Assembly: GCA_001630475.1 (NCBI GenBank)
Contig: KV419401.1
Coordinates: forward strand, 310,001-374,000
DNA: 64,000 nt
Reading direction: 5' to 3'
Source of the DNA: Sistotremastrum niveocremeum HHB9708
Taxonomy: Eukaryota; Basidiomycota; Agaricomycetes; Sistotremastrales; Sistotremastraceae
How positions within the stretch are numbered: the first letter of the stretch is position 1; each line of letters starts with the position of its first letter. The notes below the pieces were generated by a model that made no database searches, was not told the origin of the DNA, and saw nothing but the letters and a program-made list of their open reading frames with translations. Of the stretch, positions 34,950-47,361 are shown one piece after another. A program made the position numbers and the translations under genes.

Positions 34950-37153
34950 TCATTGTTGAACTCGAAAGTCAGAACACCATTGAGCATTGATGGAAAAGTA
35001 ACAGACCATTTCGGGTTTCAGCTCGCTATATTTAGTAGCACCCAGCAATCTCATCCCTGTCAAGAGCTCTCGCTCCATGATACGAATTAGTTTGACGACA
35101 CCAGCTTCGCCATATGCCTGTGGAAGAGGTCAGAACATAGCTAGATCGGCAGCGATGGGGACGTACGCTCTGCGCATACAAGAATGGCCGACCCATTCCA
35201 ACTGCTTTCGCTCCTAAACAAAGCGCCTTCAAGACATCTGCAGACCAAATTTTAGTAAGCCAACGCTGAGAAGGAGAAGATCGCGAGCTGACCAGTGCCA
35301 CGTCTGATTCCACCGTCCACAAAAACTAACGGACTTGGGCGTCAGAGGATGTTGAGGGACGGACCAGTCGGACGACGTACCCTCCATTTTATCGAAGCAG
35401 TCGGGACGTTGCTGTCTCAGGCGGTAAAGCACCTCAATTGTAGGCATGGAGCTGTGCGTGTTGAGTATGCCAGGCGAATCCAGGACAGCGTTGTTCGGGC
35501 TTACTAGTCTAGCTGACGACCTGCAAGATATCAATGAGCTTACAGACGGAAAAGGAGTCTTCACCTGACCGTACCTCCATGGTTCGAAATCAGAATCCCG
35601 TCCACACCAGCGTCGGCGGCCAGAACAGCATCCGCGACTGACTGAATACCTGGTTCCAACCTCAATATGGGAAATTCCATCCGTGCGGGAAAGAAGTCAA
35701 ACCTTTCAAGACTATAGGAAGCTTCGTTATCCGTCGCAGCCAAGGTATGGTCTTATCGAGGCGCGATCAAGCTCCAAACATCGTGAAAGGCCAGAAGACC
35801 CACCTCTTCCCATGTAATGTTCAGATCATCATTCTTGAGCAACGCGCCTGCAGTCCCTCCAACCTCATTACTACCCTCCTCTTCCTCCTCTTCCTCTTCA
35901 GCCCCACTTCTACGAGGTCTCTCACCCGTCGTGCCACTCTCTCCTTCTGCCTCTGCCCTATTCTCATCCTCTTCGGCAAATGGTACCCGAATGTCCCTCT
36001 CTCGGTTCCCCGCAACAGGCGCGTCGACAGTCAGGAATATCGCTTTATATCCTAACGATTCGACTTTTCGTATGAGGGCTTCTGCGATGGATGTATCGCG
36101 GTTCTTGTATAGTTGGAAGAACTGGACTTGGTTCAGGTGAAGTTTAGCTTCGGACATTTCTGTTATTGAACAGGATGCATTTGTGGATACCTAAGTGTAG
36201 CTGAGTGATTAGATGGAGGTGGGAGCAGCGAGAGGATGTTCGAACCATCTGTATAATTCCTGTTCTCCCGGTCCCTCTCACGATGTTGATCTCGCCTGTA
36301 TATATGCACTTAGCACGGCGTGGAAGGGCAACAGTTCTAGACACACCTAAAGGATGTCCCAATTTCGCGAGTGCAGCTGCAGACACAAATATCGGCAAGG
36401 GGGAGTCATATCCTAATATCTTCGTGGTCAAATCGACTGTAGATATCTTGCGGAGCACTCGGGGGGCGAAGAAGAAGCGACTATAGGCCCGTTCGTTTTG
36501 CGTAGCAGCTACATTGGGTTTCGATAAGGAATTGGATATGATAGTCAAACGGGAATGCACATACTGACTTCATCGTCCCCTGCTGATGCATAGTATGATA
36601 AAGCTTTGAACGAAAGCACCTTCCTGGCCACACCCTGGTCGTTAGAATCAGAATCAACAAGACTTCCTCGACGAGGTGGACTTGAAGACAGAGACCTCGA
36701 GATCTCTGATGCTAAGCATCCTCGAAATGGGAGGCTTCATCCTCTGCTCCCTCTCGACCCTGAGCTCATCCTTTGTCTTTGGTCTCTCTTTCTTCTCAGT
36801 GATGTCCTGCGCAGCAAGAGGGCCAAGATGTTTGTCTTTGGGTAGATGTTCTTCGAGTGTGCCTTTTGGGTGTATAGGCTCATAAGCCTCGGTCGCGTCC
36901 TTCCCCGCATATTTCAAGATGATCTTGCTTCCGCCAGGATGAGCCTGAGTCCCTATCGATCAATCTTCTCGATAGCTAGAAGATTGAAAAATGTACGAAC
37001 AGGCAGAAAATCTGTCACATCATACACTCGATTTTGAATGATAACCCAGCAGCTCCTGGCAGTCGTAAATTAGCGTACGAGTCGATCATCGAAGCGATAG
37101 CGTTACTTTGCAGAATTGTGTTGGGAAATCTCTTGTGCCGTTAGAGGAGCCAT
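34950..37153 (-). CDS. CYB2: Flavocytochrome b2, L-lactate dehydrogenase (cytochrome)
   Basis: ATG at 37153 ([14 protein letters not shown]), TGA at 34950. The N-terminal cytochrome b5 domain reads [20 protein letters not shown], with PGG next, then [15 protein letters not shown]; the His of HPGG and of IHP are the heme ligands. A charged hinge follows ([13 protein letters not shown]). The FMN domain has [40 protein letters not shown], an acidic Glu-rich loop, [35 protein letters not shown] with the catalytic His, and [20 protein letters not shown]. About 500 residues, the normal length, with introns at many points including a GTTCGT donor before the AHPGG exon. Reaction: L-lactate to pyruvate with cytochrome c as acceptor. 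No long presequence is seen, so mitochondrial targeting is uncertain. Confidence 0.92.
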
Positions 37154-37547
37154 AGTATGTCGATAGGTTGTACAGCGAGTGCGAAGTGTACAAGCGTGTA
37201 GGGAACAAGAATTTCGCCATGAGACTGGATGTAATGGTCACGGCAGCGGACGCGGGACGCCGAGCAGTTGAGGTCATGAGGGAACTGCACTCCGGACCAG
37301 GTTAGCGTGGCGCTATGGATCGAGATTACGATCGACGAGACAATGAGCGGTATGTAAGACATTAGATTCATACAATAATCGTATAAATACAATATTCCAA
37401 AGGATGGAGATGGCGGGGATATAGTAGAAGTAAAGGTTAGAAGGCTGCAAACAGTATGGACGTATGTCACCCAATTGAATACGCGAAGATAAGGAAAGGA
37501 TAAGAGATGAGAAGGAAACCGAGGATTGGTGCGATAGAGGCGGATGC
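37154..37547. other. Intergenic
   Basis: 394 bases between the start of the flavocytochrome gene and the 3' end of HPC2, both on the minus strand. It should hold the flavocytochrome promoter. Confidence 0.5.
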
Positions 37548-39543
37548 TCATTCTTCCTCGTCCTTTTCGTATTTTTTCTTCATAGCGCTCACTAGCAGTA
37601 GAATCAGTATCATACAAGGGTGCAGACAGTTGAGCATACCTTCTCGAGAGATGTGGCCCGATGTGACCCATCCTTCAGGGAAAGCGGCAACGATCTACAG
37701 CTGATGAATGAGGATTGATGACATTTGAGAAAGAACAGCAAACTGACCCGCTGGTATAACACCTTCCTCACACCCTGCTCACTGACGATCTCACTACTAT
37801 TCTCCAACGTACTGTAAATCTCGATCAACAGTGGGTTCATCGGGCGTGACTCAAGAAGACTTACTTTTTGTCATTAGTGATCTTAACACTCTCATTGCTC
37901 AAAAGCACAAGATCCCATAGTATCTGCCGAATAGTCTCGGTCATCCGATACTTCTTCGGTGGCGGATGTGTATCTTTCGCAGGCACCGCTCCACTTGCTG
38001 GGGTATCGGCTCCAGCGTGTTCCCCATCCTATCTGAGATGAATACGGATCAAACATGAGAGCGGGGTAAGACATACGACGTCCATAGCATCGTCCGCGGG
38101 AGCTTGTGAAGGTGGGGGAGCGGCTGAGGCCGACCCAGCTCTACTAGGAGGGGCAGTCGCATCAGCAGGAGCCTGCTCAGCGGCGACTTCTTTTGCTCTT
38201 TGCACACGTTTCTCTATGGGATGAATCAATACGACGACCGACTCGATACAAAGGAGGACATACCCCAGAGCATATAACTTCTCTCCCACTCCTCTTTAGC
38301 CTTGTCGAAGCCTTCCATAGCGATTCGTCCGAGCTGAGCAAGGAGCTCATCCTGTCTTTGTTGAAGAAGTTTATAATGATCCTCGTACACCAATCGTTTA
38401 ATTAGTTTCTGTGTGACGTTCAGAAGACTGGCAACTGCGCGGAGATTGGAGAACTCACCGTCATCGTAAACTTGTTATAAGGAAATAGTCGTGGCATCAT
38501 CGAAAAGAAGTTGTCGTCATATTCTCCCAATATAAGTGCCTTCATTGCCAGCTCTTTCAAAGGTGGTTTCAGATTAGGAGGGAATTTTCCTTTATTCTCC
38601 CATGTCTCTGTTCGTAGTTCATCAGTACGAGTAGACGAGCCTATTGACTGCATACCTTGAGAGATTAGGTCTTTCATCTCTTGGAACATCTTTTCCAGCT
38701 GAGGATCGAAAGGCTCGAGTTCAGTATTCCTCTTCCTCCTCTTCCCATCCACTCCGTTCTCCTCTGAAGCCTTCCTTTTCTCCCCGCTCTTCGAATCGTC
38801 CTCCATGTCACTCCCAATCCGGATGGGACTGTCCCTATTACCCGGAGCCAAGTGCACAGTAGACAAAGGCTTCTTGGCGGGCGAGATATGACTCTTTGAC
38901 AAAGGAGCCTTGCTCTTCGTAGTTTTGTCCTTGAGCAAAGCAACCTCTCCCGACGAGACATAAAATCCTTTCTGTTTCGTCTGCGCAAAGAACTTTCGCT
39001 CGTCGACAGCCAACTCAGAGTCGTCGATGAACGGGTCATCTAGATCATAATACTCCTGTGCAGCAGACTACGAAACTTTGTTCATTTCATCTTCAACTTG
39101 GGGGCAAACGAGCAACGTACCTTTCTACCCCGCTTCGATGCCACTGGCTCGGCTTCACCATCACTCTCTCGATCACTTATCTGCGTTCGAGGAGGCGTAG
39201 GTGGTCTCTGCCCAGTTTCCTTTGACAAGCCAAGTATATCGACTTCATAATTCTGCGGTCCGCCAAGTTTGATGTCAAGTCTGACAGTAACTCTAGGGGG
39301 TGGTGGGGGTGGAAGGACAGGCGAGGGCGAACGCGGAGGAGGGCCTTTTGATTTTGGTTTCGATACAGGTGCGGGTAAAGAGGCGGGAGCGGTTGAGGAA
39401 GGGACTGGCACGGGGGCGACGGCGGGAGGTGCTGGTGTTGATGCTGCGGGGATGGGAGCGGCGGCGGGTTCAGGTAAAGTTTGCGCGCTGGGTTCTTGCG
39501 GAGGTTCCCAAGTGAGCTCCTGAGGATGTGTCGTCTGGTCCAT
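37548..39543 (-). CDS. HPC2: HPC2/ubinuclein-type subunit of the HIR histone chaperone complex
   Basis: ATG at 39543 (MDQTTHPQELTW), TGA at 37548. A Pro/Ala/Ser-rich N-terminus is followed by RVTVRLDIKLGG and then the Hpc2-related domain: EYYDLDDPFIDDSELAVDE and FFAQTKQKGFYVSSGEVAL (39060-38930), the hallmark of the family that contacts Hir1 and histone H3.3-type histones. A disordered Lys/Ser region, then PFDPQLEKMFQEMKDLI, and a helical middle domain (NLKPPLKELAMKALI, YNKFTMTKLIKRLVYEDH) follow, as in ubinucleins. The end contains RMTETIRQILWDLVLLSNES and FPEGWVTSGHISREV, finishing KKKYEKDEEE. Role: replication-independent nucleosome assembly and histone gene repression. Confidence 0.9.
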
Positions 39544-39819
39544 GAGACCGCCAGGAATTAATAGAGAATATTATAAGAACAGAATGTATAATATTCGAGG
39601 GCGGGCGACGATGGAGGAGGCAGCGGGGGCGGGTCTTTGGGGACGACTCGGAAGGCGAAAGTTCTGGGAATTGCAACGCGAGTCTTCCGCCATTAGTGAG
39701 CCTAAAACCTCCTCTCCGTCCGAACATCCAATCCGTGCTCCAGGTTCAAGCCCCGCCCCTCTCTTCTTTCTTCATCCAATAATAAGACATAAGTTACATA
39801 TTAGGAACATAACAAATAG

Positions 39820-42800
39820 CTATATGGAAAGCCATCGTCGATATAATTCATCTGCCAGCTCTGGAGCTCCGGTTGTCACCAGAATCAATGACAAGTTGTA
39901 AGCAGCTTCGCGCGCCAACCCCAGATCCTGCAAACACGTGGATCTTAGTTCGCAGGCCTAAAATGAAAACAAAGTGACACACCGTTGAGCCTTCCTTCAT
40001 TCGCTTCTCGGTAGCGTTAAGCACTTTCTCGTAGTGTTTGACCGCGTATCCATGTAAGCCAAGCTGCTGGAAGGCTCTTCCAAAATTATAATCGACTTCA
40101 TCCACATCCTCGTCCTGTCCACCCCGTAGCTTTCGATAACGAGAAAGGAACGCGAAACCCTTGATGAGAAAATTAGTCGCAATCTCGGCCAAATGAGACG
40201 GAAGAACCCTTACTTGAGTGATCATGTAATTCCTGTTATCTGCCTGTCTCTGCATCGCTCTTCCGAGACAAGCCACACCGACTGCGAGACATATCACAGG
40301 GTCGTCGTTATGATAGTCATATGCCTGCAAAAGGTAGACTGCGAAGCTCGCTTAGCGATGGCTTCTCCGAAAGCAGGTTCGCACTCACATAGAGCGCTGC
40401 TATAGCTCTTCGCACAGCTACAGAGCATCCCGTAAACTCCCATGTGTATTGGATTGCCCTGCGTGGGTTTGGGCAGAGGCGCCTTGTCTCGGGATTTCTC
40501 GGCAGCGACAACTGGTTCCTCGAGACCCTCCTCCGCATCGTCTCGCGTCCCGCTACCGCTCTGTACCACCCATCGTCCCGAGATAGCATTCCATTTGGCG
40601 TCTTTCCCTTTGACCACCTCCTCCGCGGTGCGCAACTCTCGGATGAGATGCTTTTGAAGTCGCGTATTGATGAATGCTTCTGTGGACAAGAATCCACCAC
40701 CAAGGGAGACCAGTAGAAGTCGCAGCGGTTCATTGTTGAACTGATAGGTGTTGATTAGGCCGCGACATTGTTCTCGAATCGTGTCAGAATCTCGGTGATA
40801 CATAGCACATGCTGCGATGAAATTAATGCAACGCATCAAGTTGAAGAGATTGGCACATACCGATTAAACTCAGGCGAAGAGTAGTTTGATAGTTTATATC
40901 TTGAAACGCGATCGACAAGCGCACATGCTTCAGCACTTCCTGGGCGATGCCATAGAAGTTTCGTCGAGTGCGGATGAAAGCATACTGTATGATCCTCAGT
41001 GAATGTCCAGCAATAGATAAAACAGGGCCTCACCTGAATCATGAGCATCAGCCAGTCATCAATCGATATCCCTCGGAAGATTTTGATCTTTCCATCGTCA
41101 ATAAGCATCAAACGATTCCGTCGATTAGCGTCGACCTCTACCGCACATTGATAAGTAAGAGGAAGATAGAAGGAACAAGAAACAAACCAAGCTCAAGTTG
41201 CAATCTCGACGCAAGATCATCCTGATTAGACTCTTCTTCCTTGCGAGATTTTGCAGCTTTGCCCGAAGGTTTGAGGCCTCTAAAGGCACTGATCTGCATG
41301 AAGCTTAGCCAACAGGACACTGCCATAGTCATTCAGCCTTGCCTTGGTCGTGGGAAACAGTTGTCTTGTCTCGCGAAAATGATCAATCAATTTCTCAGCT
41401 TCAATCACCCACTCAGACTCCGCCTCTGCTTCGCCACGAATCGCAGCTTCCATGAGTTCAAGAACGCGTTTGTACCAGGCATCGATATTTTCTTGTCTCT
41501 TTCGTTCGAGTTCTTTGAGCTCCGATGCTGAAAATTTTGTTGTATTCTTGGAGCCCTTGCCCTTTCCACTGGCAGCCACGGTTTCGTCAAAAAGAGAGTT
41601 TGCGACGTGTCTGTTGGTTGCTGCAGCCACACTGGATTCATTGCCCTTCGCAGATCGGCGCTTCCGTGCATCGATAACTAACGAAAATGGTCAGTTCGAT
41701 CGGATGAAGGAAAACTATGCGCTACCTTGCGACACCAGGTTGAGGGCCTTCCGAGGTTCATTGATAATCTCGTAGATCTCCGCGAGCTTCATCTTAGCAT
41801 CGGAGTCTTCCGGCCAATTGCTAATAACTAGACTTCCATCAATAAGGCATCAACGGACACAGACGCTGGCACTCACCATGCTGATAGACTTCGATAGAGC
41901 CAGGCATATCACCCTGGTGACGACGGCAAGCAGCTGTTTGCATCAAAACATGAAGCCCGCTGGACTGCATAGAGGCCGAGTCAATGATTTAAGTATCGCA
42001 ACATGCAGCCGCCAACGTACCTGGGTTTCGGAAGCGAGATTCTCGTAGATCTTGAGAGCTAAGTCGAATTGCTCTTTCTCAAAATATGCATCGGCAATTT
42101 CCTGGAAGAGAGGCCAATATTCTTGCAAACTCTGGTTGAGGATGATATCGCAATGAATCTACAAAAATAGGTCAATGTTATATCAAAATTTGGACATTGA
42201 ATCAGCAACCTTCGCTTCTGCAAATTCACTAAGTTTAAGTCGAGATATTGCAAGTCGATGGCGCGCATTCACATGGAGCGGATTGTGCGCGGGCTCGATT
42301 CCGTGACTCCCAGGTTCCCTCTCGATCCCAGGTATATCATATTCGCGGTCATCGGGAAGAGCGTCCCAAAACTTTTGGTCCGCGCGACCCTGTAACCATC
42401 TCACTCCGCTTCGGATCGAATTGATAGCTTTGTCGCAATCACCAAGTGCATTGTAGGTATCGGCCAGCACGTAAAGATGAATCTCTGTGAACGGAGCCTC
42501 CGACGCGGTAGAGCCTGATTCGACGGATGCAGGTGGGCCAGCTGGGTGGACCGTCTGATGATGAGATAGGGCGGCCGAATACAACTCCGCTACAAGTTGC
42601 AGATCCGAACTCTCTACAAGAACTGGATGCAGCTCCATAAGCACATTCATGTCATGCGGATATCGACGCAGGATCCCAAGGTACGATGATTTGACCTTAG
42701 AAAGAAATGAATTGAGACGCATATATGCGGGTTGAATACGCATACTGTTCGTGGGTCTCCCATTTCCTTCGCTAAAGATGCACGCTCCCAGTATGCCTGG

Positions 42801-43742
42801 ACGTTATCTGGGTCGATTTGAGTCGCTTTTCTGTAGCAATACATTGCCTGTTGAATATAGCCACGTTCTCTGTACGCACAATAAACAAATGTGGAGGGAA
42901 GAGAGGTATAGTGCACGTACCTTGATTGTTCACCAAGCTTGTACCATTGCTCCCAGTCTCCATCAAGGTGAGCCGACATTATGCCCAACTGAATAACCGC
43001 ATCCATTTGACCCTTCTCTCGATAGCACGCGATCAAGACAGACCATGCAGCAGATGCACGGGGCTCCACACGAATGACCTCTTTCATGGTTTGGATAGCT
43101 TCATCTATGCGCTGATCCACGAAGGCCTTCGACCCCGTCCCAATAAGACTCTTCACTTCAGGCGATAAAGCGGGTTGATTGTGAGGCCGCCGACCCTATA
43201 GTTGAGAATGAGTTGATGAAGTGATGGAGAAGAACAAACTTACTCTACCTTTTTTCCCTCTGACCTTCCCAATTCCACTCGCTGCTCGGATCTCGTCATG
43301 AAAATTGGCATTGGTATCATCAAGAATAGGGATATCCCATGATTTGTTCAGCATGCCACCTGCGCTCAGGTCGTTTCCCTCCCTAATATTCCCGACCAGG
43401 CGACTACCCAAGACTCTGAGATGATGAGGCAGAACGCGACATGTAAGACAGCTCACGCGAAATCTTCATCAATTTCTTTCTCCACGGCTTGTGCATTTAC
43501 ATCTTCGACTTCAGCAGTGTCTTCATTCGCTCCTTCGGGTCCAATCTCTTCGTCAGATGCTCCAGACTCGGAGTCTGAGCCACCTTTGGATGTGACGGTG
43601 AAACACTGAGCGGTGGCAACCACGAGGAAACGGGCTGCGTACTATAGAAATCTTCATCTTCCAATGACCCCGACTCCTCTATCTCGCTACCGCTGTCATC
43701 AGTGTCGTCCCATTCCTGCTCGTCAGGCTCAAAGTCGCTCAT
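39820..43742 (-). CDS. TFC4: TFIIIC subunit with TPR repeats (TFC4/Sfc4 type)
   Basis: ATG at 43742 (MSDFEPDEQEWDDTDDS), TAG at 39820. An acidic N-terminus is followed by a basic patch (IGKVRGKKGRGRRPHNQ), then tetratricopeptide repeats: VDQRIDEAIQTMKEVIRVEP, ASAAWSVLIACYREKGQMDA, GYIQQAMYCYRKATQIDPDN, then a second TPR array from about 42700 to 41280, and a C-terminal array ending LVTTGAPELADELYRRWL. About a dozen introns; roughly 1,000-1,050 residues. TFC4 is the assembly subunit of the RNA polymerase III factor TFIIIC that contacts Brf1 and recruits TFIIIB to tRNA genes. One splice junction in exon 1 (near 43600-43650) I could not place. Confidence 0.88.
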
Positions 43743-43883
43743 GGCAGAGAACCAAACATGACCACACAACGCGAACAAATCGCCCAAGGCTATTATTTGC
43801 TGAAAACCGGAAAGGAAAACCAACCTCGACAACTCTCGCTGAGAAATTTCGACGACGAAGGAACGACTGCTTTTCCGTTTTCA
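43743..43883. promoter_or_regulatory. 141-bp divergent promoter between TFC4 and the F-box-like gene
   Basis: Only 141 bases separate the start codons of the minus-strand TFC4 gene and the plus-strand F-box/LRR gene, so both must share control elements or have overlapping 5' leaders. No clear TATA box. Confidence 0.55.
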
Positions 43884-45236
43884 TGAAAAGCTTGCCAATA
43901 GAGCTGTGGGGAATCATTGCTCAATGTCTTCGTTCGCGACGAACGACGAACATTAGCATGAACAGGATTGCTACCCGGATCAGAGAAGAGGATTGCGACC
44001 TCATCAGTCTAGGGTTAACCGCGAAAAGATTCCAGTCGGTGGTGCCGCGAGTTCTATGGTCAGATTTCGTGATTTTCCTCGAAAACGATGAGCGAGACCC
44101 AGACGACGGCTTGCCGCTGTATCAAATGCCCCGAAAGGGCCTTTGTCTGCACACGTCGCATCGGCGATACCTTCGGTACTTTGGTGTACACAGCCATGCG
44201 GACGAAGATGCTCCCGTTCCAAACGAAATTTACACCCTTATAGCCTCCCTTCTAGCCACGTCGCCGTCTATCGAGCAGTTGGATTTTAGATCGATCTTTG
44301 ACCTCCCACATCGACTCGTCCATCACATATTTGGACTGAAATACTCTCAGCTTTCATCACTTCATCTCAAGAGCGACGAGATCACCTTTAGTCCCTGCAA
44401 AATCCTCTCTTTTCTCCTCGCACACACGCAGCTCACCGAGCTCACTCTGGATTTCTTTTACGAGGAAGGTGTCTCCCTGAGAGATACGTTCATTGATGAA
44501 GTCGAAAAATGTGGCGTACTAGCCAATTTTGATAGGCTTCAAAGGCTTGCTTGCGATACCCAATGGCTTTGGCCTCCGACATTGCAGACCTCGGCTTCGC
44601 CCATAGCGCTTGGCATATCCCCAGTCCAGCCGCTAAGCTTATTGAACTATCGTGGCCCATTTCTCCAAGTGACAGAATTGAAGCTTTATGGCATTTTCAA
44701 TTGGCATCCTGGTCGCAATATCCTTGACATCATCATGGAGACCTTTCCCAACCTCAGCAAATTTTTCGGACCCGGCCTTGCGTCCTTACCGGTAGACCGT
44801 TTGCTGGAATATTATGTTTCGTGCACTCACTTACCTATGATAGGATTTTCTACGTGGTCATTCGCCCCAGGAATGTAAATGGAAATCACTCAAAAGAATG
44901 GTCCTTATAGACGACGTTGACGACCGAGCAGGCCTAAAGTCTATCCGGAGCTCATTGGTGTACATGCGTGAAGTGATTCCGCATCTGCAAACCTTCGTAT
45001 CGATGATCACAGACTACGAAGGCGAGAGTGATGGGCACCAACTGACAATCTTTACTCTCTATGCGAACGGTTCTTGGGATGAGACCGTAGGGCTCGATTT
45101 TGCTTTCGACTCCGATGAGGAGACTGAGACTGAAGATGAGGACTCGGACGACTCGGATCATCAGTCGGATGAGTCTGACGAACAACTGGATGAGGAAGAA
45201 GAATTTGAAGTATTTCACCATTTGGATGGTGCATGA
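43884..45236 (+). CDS. F-box-like/leucine-rich protein
   Basis: ATG at 43884. The start MKSLPIELWGIIAQCLRS together with LISLGLTAKRFQSVVPRVLW is the F-box-like pattern common in Agaricomycetes. The middle shows irregular leucine-rich spacing (LSSLHLKSDEITF, LTELTLDFFYEE, FLQVTELKLYGIF). A 55-base intron (44816-44870, donor GTTTCG) joins LLEYY to ECKWKSLKRMVLIDD, which continues to a strongly acidic Asp/Glu/Ser tail (DSDEETETEDEDSDDSD) and stops at 45236. About 430 residues. Expected to be a substrate adaptor of an SCF-type ubiquitin ligase; the target is unknown. Confidence 0.72.
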
Positions 45237-45510
45237 TGTGTCAGGTCTATACTATCACTACGTTATACTCTTGAGAAGTCGCTTCTGTGTTTTGCCAGAA
45301 ATTCAAGACCTACTAGGATCGAGTCTGCTAATCAGACAGACGTCATTTGTTCGGTAACGCGCGTTCCTGGTCGGGAATCGGCTTCAAGTTGACAGCGTCT
45401 ATCCCTGACGAGATTCAGCTCTCCGAGCTAGTGACCAACCGAATGAATCACATCTACGTTTTCAACCCTTGACCAGCTCCTTGCCCCAAACGGATCAGGA
45501 ATCGAAAACA

Positions 45511-46270
45511 ATGGCCCAATCACCTGTGGCGATCTCCAACAAGGACAAAATTGAGATCCTGTTTCAAATGCTAGCAGAGCGTGGTCAGGGTGATTATATC
45601 GGGGAGAAAATAAGTCAGCTCGTAGGTTTACATAATCTCAAAAATCTCTGTTGAAACAACGATCCCATCAGGAGCATTCCCTTCAAGCTGCTTATTTTAC
45701 AAAAGAGACCGGAGCAGATGACGAAACCGTGATAGCAGCATTACTCCATGACGTCGGACAATTCATCCCGTTCTCTGAATCCAAGGATCTCATACTAAAC
45801 GGAGAAAATGTAGGCCGTCGAAGCCATGAAACATTGGGCGAACAGTATCTGAGGCAGATCGGATTCACTGAGAAGGTTTGCCGGCTAGTGGGGGCTCATG
45901 TTGTCGCCAAGAAGTAGGCCGCCTGAGGTTCTACGTTCCGACACGGAGCAATTTCTGATAATGTTACAGATATCTGACTGCGGTGGACCCTTCATATCAT
46001 GCTGGGCTTAGTGATGCTAGCAAGAAGAGCCTTATCTTGCAGGTCAGCTTCACTTCAAAGAGGTTTATACGATAGGATTAATTGGATCATGCGATTTTCT
46101 CCTAGGGCGGCCCGTTCACTGCAGATGAGGTAAAAGAGTTTGAGAAAGATCCATACTGGAAGGAGAAAGTACAACTTCGAAAATGGGATGACGCAGCCAA
46201 GCTCGAGGATTTCAAAGCCCCTGGTCTTGATAACTACGCTGACATGGCAGCAAGGTCTTTGGTCAATTGA
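45511..46270 (+). CDS. phnZ-like: PhnZ-like HD-domain oxygenase (C-P bond cleavage)
   Basis: Four exons with clean borders (45511-45621, 45672-45913, 45970-46042, 46106-46270) give 196 residues, the size of bacterial PhnZ. The start is ATG 45511 (MAQSPVAISNKDKIEILF). Residues matching the mixed-valent di-iron site are in place: lid Tyr and Glu in GDYIGEKISQLEHSL, His in LEHSLQ, His-Asp in LLHDVGQ, His in RSHETLG, His in GAHVVA, and Asp in RKWDDAAK. This set, especially the YxxE lid and the KWDDAAK segment, marks the oxygenase branch (PhnZ, myo-inositol oxygenase) and not hydrolytic HD proteins. PhnZ turns 2-amino-1-hydroxyethylphosphonate plus O2 into glycine and phosphate. It is convergent with a PhnY-like gene whose product would be its substrate. 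Substrate assignment is inference; trimethylated 2-AEP or another 1-hydroxyphosphonate is possible. Confidence 0.85.
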
Positions 46271-46386
46271 CTGCATCCGTATATTTCGGCATCATCCATT
46301 GTTATACGTTGGGACTACATGAGAATGTGTTGTAGGGATATTTTGAATTGAAATGTATTATATCTTCCCGTCTCTTGCTCTTTAGG

Positions 46387-47361
46387 CTATGCCTTTTCCT
46401 GGATAGTCAGCATGGGCGAACCAAATCCATATAAGACAGCTCCTTCCTCGTACTTCTCTCCTACCAATCTCTCGTGAGTAGGAGGCCACAATTTTCGCCT
46501 GTGGACGTAATATTCATCGTGACTGTCTCCACCATCCGAATCGCAATTATATCTGTTGCAGTATGAGGTATGAGATAAAGTTATCTGAGAAGAGTGCCGA
46601 TCAAGACCCACGTTGCATAAATAGCCGCTCGTCCCAGAGAGGAGTGATTTGCCCCTGAACGATGGGCCAAATAACTACCAAAAATCAACAACTCCCCTAG
46701 AGATTATCGATCATCGATTGGAATGCAAGGCCCATCCAAATATCCAAAAGAACTACACACCTGTATCAAGAGGCACCGGGATCCAATCGTGCATCTCGCA
46801 CCATTCTTTGGTGATACACCGGTCCTCCCCCAACGGAATAGGCTCTTTGTGACTTCCAGGGACAACCTCGAGACATCCATTCTCCAAAGTAGCTGGTTCA
46901 ACGGCCATGAGAATCGTCAGGTGTTTTGTTGCCTTGATATGATTGTATGCTGGTGCGTCAAAATGTGCGTCGAATCCTCCAGCATGTGGTTGTTTGTAGT
47001 TTATCTTCTCCTTAAATAAATGCATCTTCTCTCCCGAGAGTTGCTGGAGGACAGATAAAGCATTTTCACCGCGAAGAATGCTGTTGAATCCAGGATGGTA
47101 GTTGCAATAATTCTGATTATCTGGATGAGTGTTCGTTAGACCAGATGCTTTCGACGCTACCTCGGTTCGGCAAAGGACCCTCTTTCCAGTGGCGTCAATC
47201 TCTTCGTACGGCATATGTTCTCCAACGACATTTGGAAGATTTTTGACTTCACTAGTCCATCTAATGAGACTGTCGACTTCTTCCTTTGTCAGGAGGTCTG
47301 TGAGTTTGAGAAATCCATTTTCTTGGAACGACGTCTTCTCGGATTCTGTTAAGGATCTCAT
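46387..47361 (-). CDS. phnY-like: PhnY-like Fe(II)/2-oxoglutarate dioxygenase (PhyH family)
   Basis: Exons 46761-47361, 46612-46696 and 46387-46552 give 283 residues. The start at 47361 reads MRSLTESEKTSFQENGFLKL, the usual opening of phytanoyl-CoA-dioxygenase-like enzymes. The iron ligands are His and Asp in FDAHFDAPAYNH, then a distal His in FGSYLAHRSGANHS, whose Arg would bind 2-oxoglutarate. The end contains GDSHDEYYVHRRKLWPP, EKYEEGAVLYGFGSPML, conserved in PhnY-type members. PhnY hydroxylates carbon 1 of 2-aminoethylphosphonate. The gene faces the PhnZ-like gene (117 bases between stops) and diverges from an MFS permease (300 bases between starts), which is why phosphonate is favoured over other PhyH substrates. 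No presequence, so probably cytosolic. Confidence 0.82.

Noticed and set aside
43613-43883. Upstream part of the long plus-strand frame as the N-terminus of the F-box protein
   Set aside because: It lies antisense inside TFC4 exon 1, and the F-box pattern begins at the ATG at 43884.
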